From assembly GCA_004565275.1 (NCBI GenBank), contig SDOX01000006.1, positions 186,001 through 250,000 on the forward strand: a stretch of DNA of 64,000 nucleotides, given 5' to 3'. This document shows, one piece after another, positions 62,869 through 64,000 of this stretch. The position numbers were made by a program, and so were the translations under genes. This DNA comes from Nannochloropsis salina CCMP1776. Taxonomy: Eukaryota > Sar > Eustigmatophyceae > Eustigmatales > Monodopsidaceae. Position 1 is the stretch's first letter. Each line of letters opens with the position of its first letter. The notes beneath the pieces are model-generated. The model was not told the origin of the DNA and searched no databases. It saw only the letters and a program-made list of their open reading frames with translations.

Positions 62869-64000
62869 TTACTTCTTGGCGACCTTCTTGGCAATATTCG
62901 CAAAACTACCTTTGCCGGACGCCGCGGGGGCCTTGGCAGACAGGAGGGGAGACGCCTTAGCTGCTGCAGGGACTGCTTTTGGTGCCGGCGCGGGGGCCGT
63001 TGCAGCCTTCTTGACTGCCACAGCCGCTACTTTTTGGGGCGCGAGTGCTGCTTTGATCCCCAGAGGTTTCTTCGCGGCGGGAGCAGGCTGGGCAGCGGGC
63101 TTGGCAGCGGGCTTGGCAGCGGGTTTCGCGGCGGACTTGGCAGCGGGCTTGGCAGCGGGCTTGGCAGCGGGTTTCGCGGCGGGCTTGGCAGCGGGTTTCG
63201 CGGCGGGTTTGGCGACTGATTTCATCGCGGGCTTTACCGCAGCCTTGGCCTTCAGAGCAGGGGTGGGCCTGGCAGCAGGAGCTGTGGGAGCCCCGCCCCT
63301 GGCCGGGGCGGAGAGAGGGCCGAGGACGACGGGAGCCGCCGACTTTTTGGGAGGGGCGACAGCATCAGGCTGTGGTGGAAGTGCAAGCGAAAGGGTATGG
63401 TTGAGAAAAAGGAGGGTGGGATGCACCTGGCGCAACAGGGGACCAGACAGCAAATAGACTGGGTGTCACGACCAGTCCCAAAACCGTACGGAAGGGCATG
63501 AGACGTTGAAAGCACTGCCTGTCGGGCAACCTACCACGGACGCCACCACCTTAGCCGCCTTGACTCGGCCTTTCTTGCCCCCGCCGACCTTGAAAGCGGG
63601 CGTCACGTCTACGCCTCCACCGCTGGACGAGATCCTCCTCGGTGCGGCGGAAGGGATGGGGACGCCAGAAGAAAGGATGGTGCCTGTTACGGCCGATACA
63701 GCCGCCAAGCCCACCAGAGGAATCCCCGCCAAGACATCGATAAGGGGGTTCCCACTGACCAGCACAACCCCGGCTTCAGCCGCCAAAGCTGCGGCGGCGA
63801 CCGCAAAGAAGGTAGCGGGAGGCGTGCGAAGCACTCCAGTGAGGATGGGTAGGAGTGCTGGTGCTTGCTCGATGGCAATGGGCGCCAATGTCTGCAGGAT
63901 GAGTTCTTGGTTCTTCTCCGCCAAGGATAAGAGCTCTAGCTCCTCCACCAAAGGCAGCAACTTCTCCAGATCGCTCAGTCTGAGACCAAGCTCTTCCAAT
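62869..64000 (-). CDS. Plastid DUF1118-like protein with Ala/Lys/Pro tail, 5' partial
   Basis: Runs off the right edge of the window, so the start and targeting sequence are missing. Exons 64000-63535 and 63369-62869 join as VASV|PDAVAPPKK in frame. The visible N-terminal part has leucine-rich LEELGLRLSDLEKLLPLVEE and LLSLAEKN, then two hydrophobic segments (TFFAVAAAALAAEAGVVLV; GIPLVGLAAVSAVTGTIL), similar to DUF1118 plastid proteins of algae. The second exon encodes a long tail of AAKPAAKP repeats, resembling histone H1 or bacterial HU tails, and ends KGSFANIAKKVAKK. The combination suggests a membrane protein with a basic, perhaps nucleic-acid-binding or thylakoid-surface tail. Family assignment is tentative. 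Confidence 0.6.
63070..63230. repeat. Degenerate repeat encoding AAKP units
   Basis: Plus strand repeats GGCAGCGGGCTT and GGCGGGTTTCGC blocks of 12 nt, encoding (AAKP)n on the minus strand. Units fall into two slightly different 12-mers arranged in higher-order groups, suggesting expansion by duplication. Confidence 0.8.

Noticed and set aside
63070-63230. Linker histone H1 gene
   Set aside because: Only the tail resembles H1; no globular winged-helix domain, and the upstream exon is hydrophobic and DUF1118-like.

Overview
The window is nuclear DNA of a photosynthetic eukaryote with a red-derived complex plastid, most likely a stramenopile (heterokont) alga. Evidence seen directly: genes have short GT-AG introns with conserved phase; several predicted plastid proteins (cytochrome c6, a DUF1995 protein, a SAM methyltransferase, a small one-span membrane protein and an ALB3/YidC insertase) begin with an ER-type signal peptide, mostly followed by the Phe motif (…AF^) that stramenopile complex plastids use. 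High GC, compact genes and dense GGGA/CCCT microsatellites suggest a eustigmatophyte of the Nannochloropsis/Microchloropsis type; that genus-level guess is inference.

Layout. 1-14 kb: three minus-strand multi-exon genes, a CPA1 Na+/H+ exchanger, a CLC-type Cl-/H+ exchanger with two CBS domains (about 19 exons) and a class II-type histone deacetylase. 14-24 kb: an OFD1-like LisH/coiled-coil protein, a small plastid membrane protein divergent from a DUF1995 protein, a zinc-ribbon protein divergent from a RUS/DUF647 protein. 24-34 kb: a degenerate (pseudo)kinase, an AUH-like enoyl-CoA hydratase, a PEX6-type peroxisomal AAA ATPase interrupted by an assembly gap, the nucleolar rRNA methyltransferase RRP8 and a plastid methyltransferase. 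34-45 kb: a long PPR protein, a 1.3 kb gene-free stretch with a dispersed repeat, an acidic membrane protein of unknown function and an ABCG half transporter. 45-64 kb: syntaxin-16/Tlg2 Qa-SNARE, an N4BP2L-type P-loop kinase, cytochrome c6, TFIIH subunit p52/TFB2, the 60S export adaptor NMD3, ALB3, an ABHD1/3-type alpha/beta hydrolase and a 5'-truncated plastid protein with an Ala/Lys/Pro-rich tail.

The genes are housekeeping genes in alternating divergent and convergent pairs; no operon-like pathway cluster, virus-like element, CRISPR array or tRNA was found. Two runs of exactly 100 N (6578-6677 and 29362-29461) are assembly gaps; the first lies in an intron, the second removes real PEX6 coding sequence. 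The most unusual structural feature is that GGGA/CCCT microsatellites are anchored to splice sites: sense-strand G-rich tracts follow 5' splice sites and C-rich tracts precede 3' splice sites, including one 55-nt intron that is almost entirely a CCCT array.
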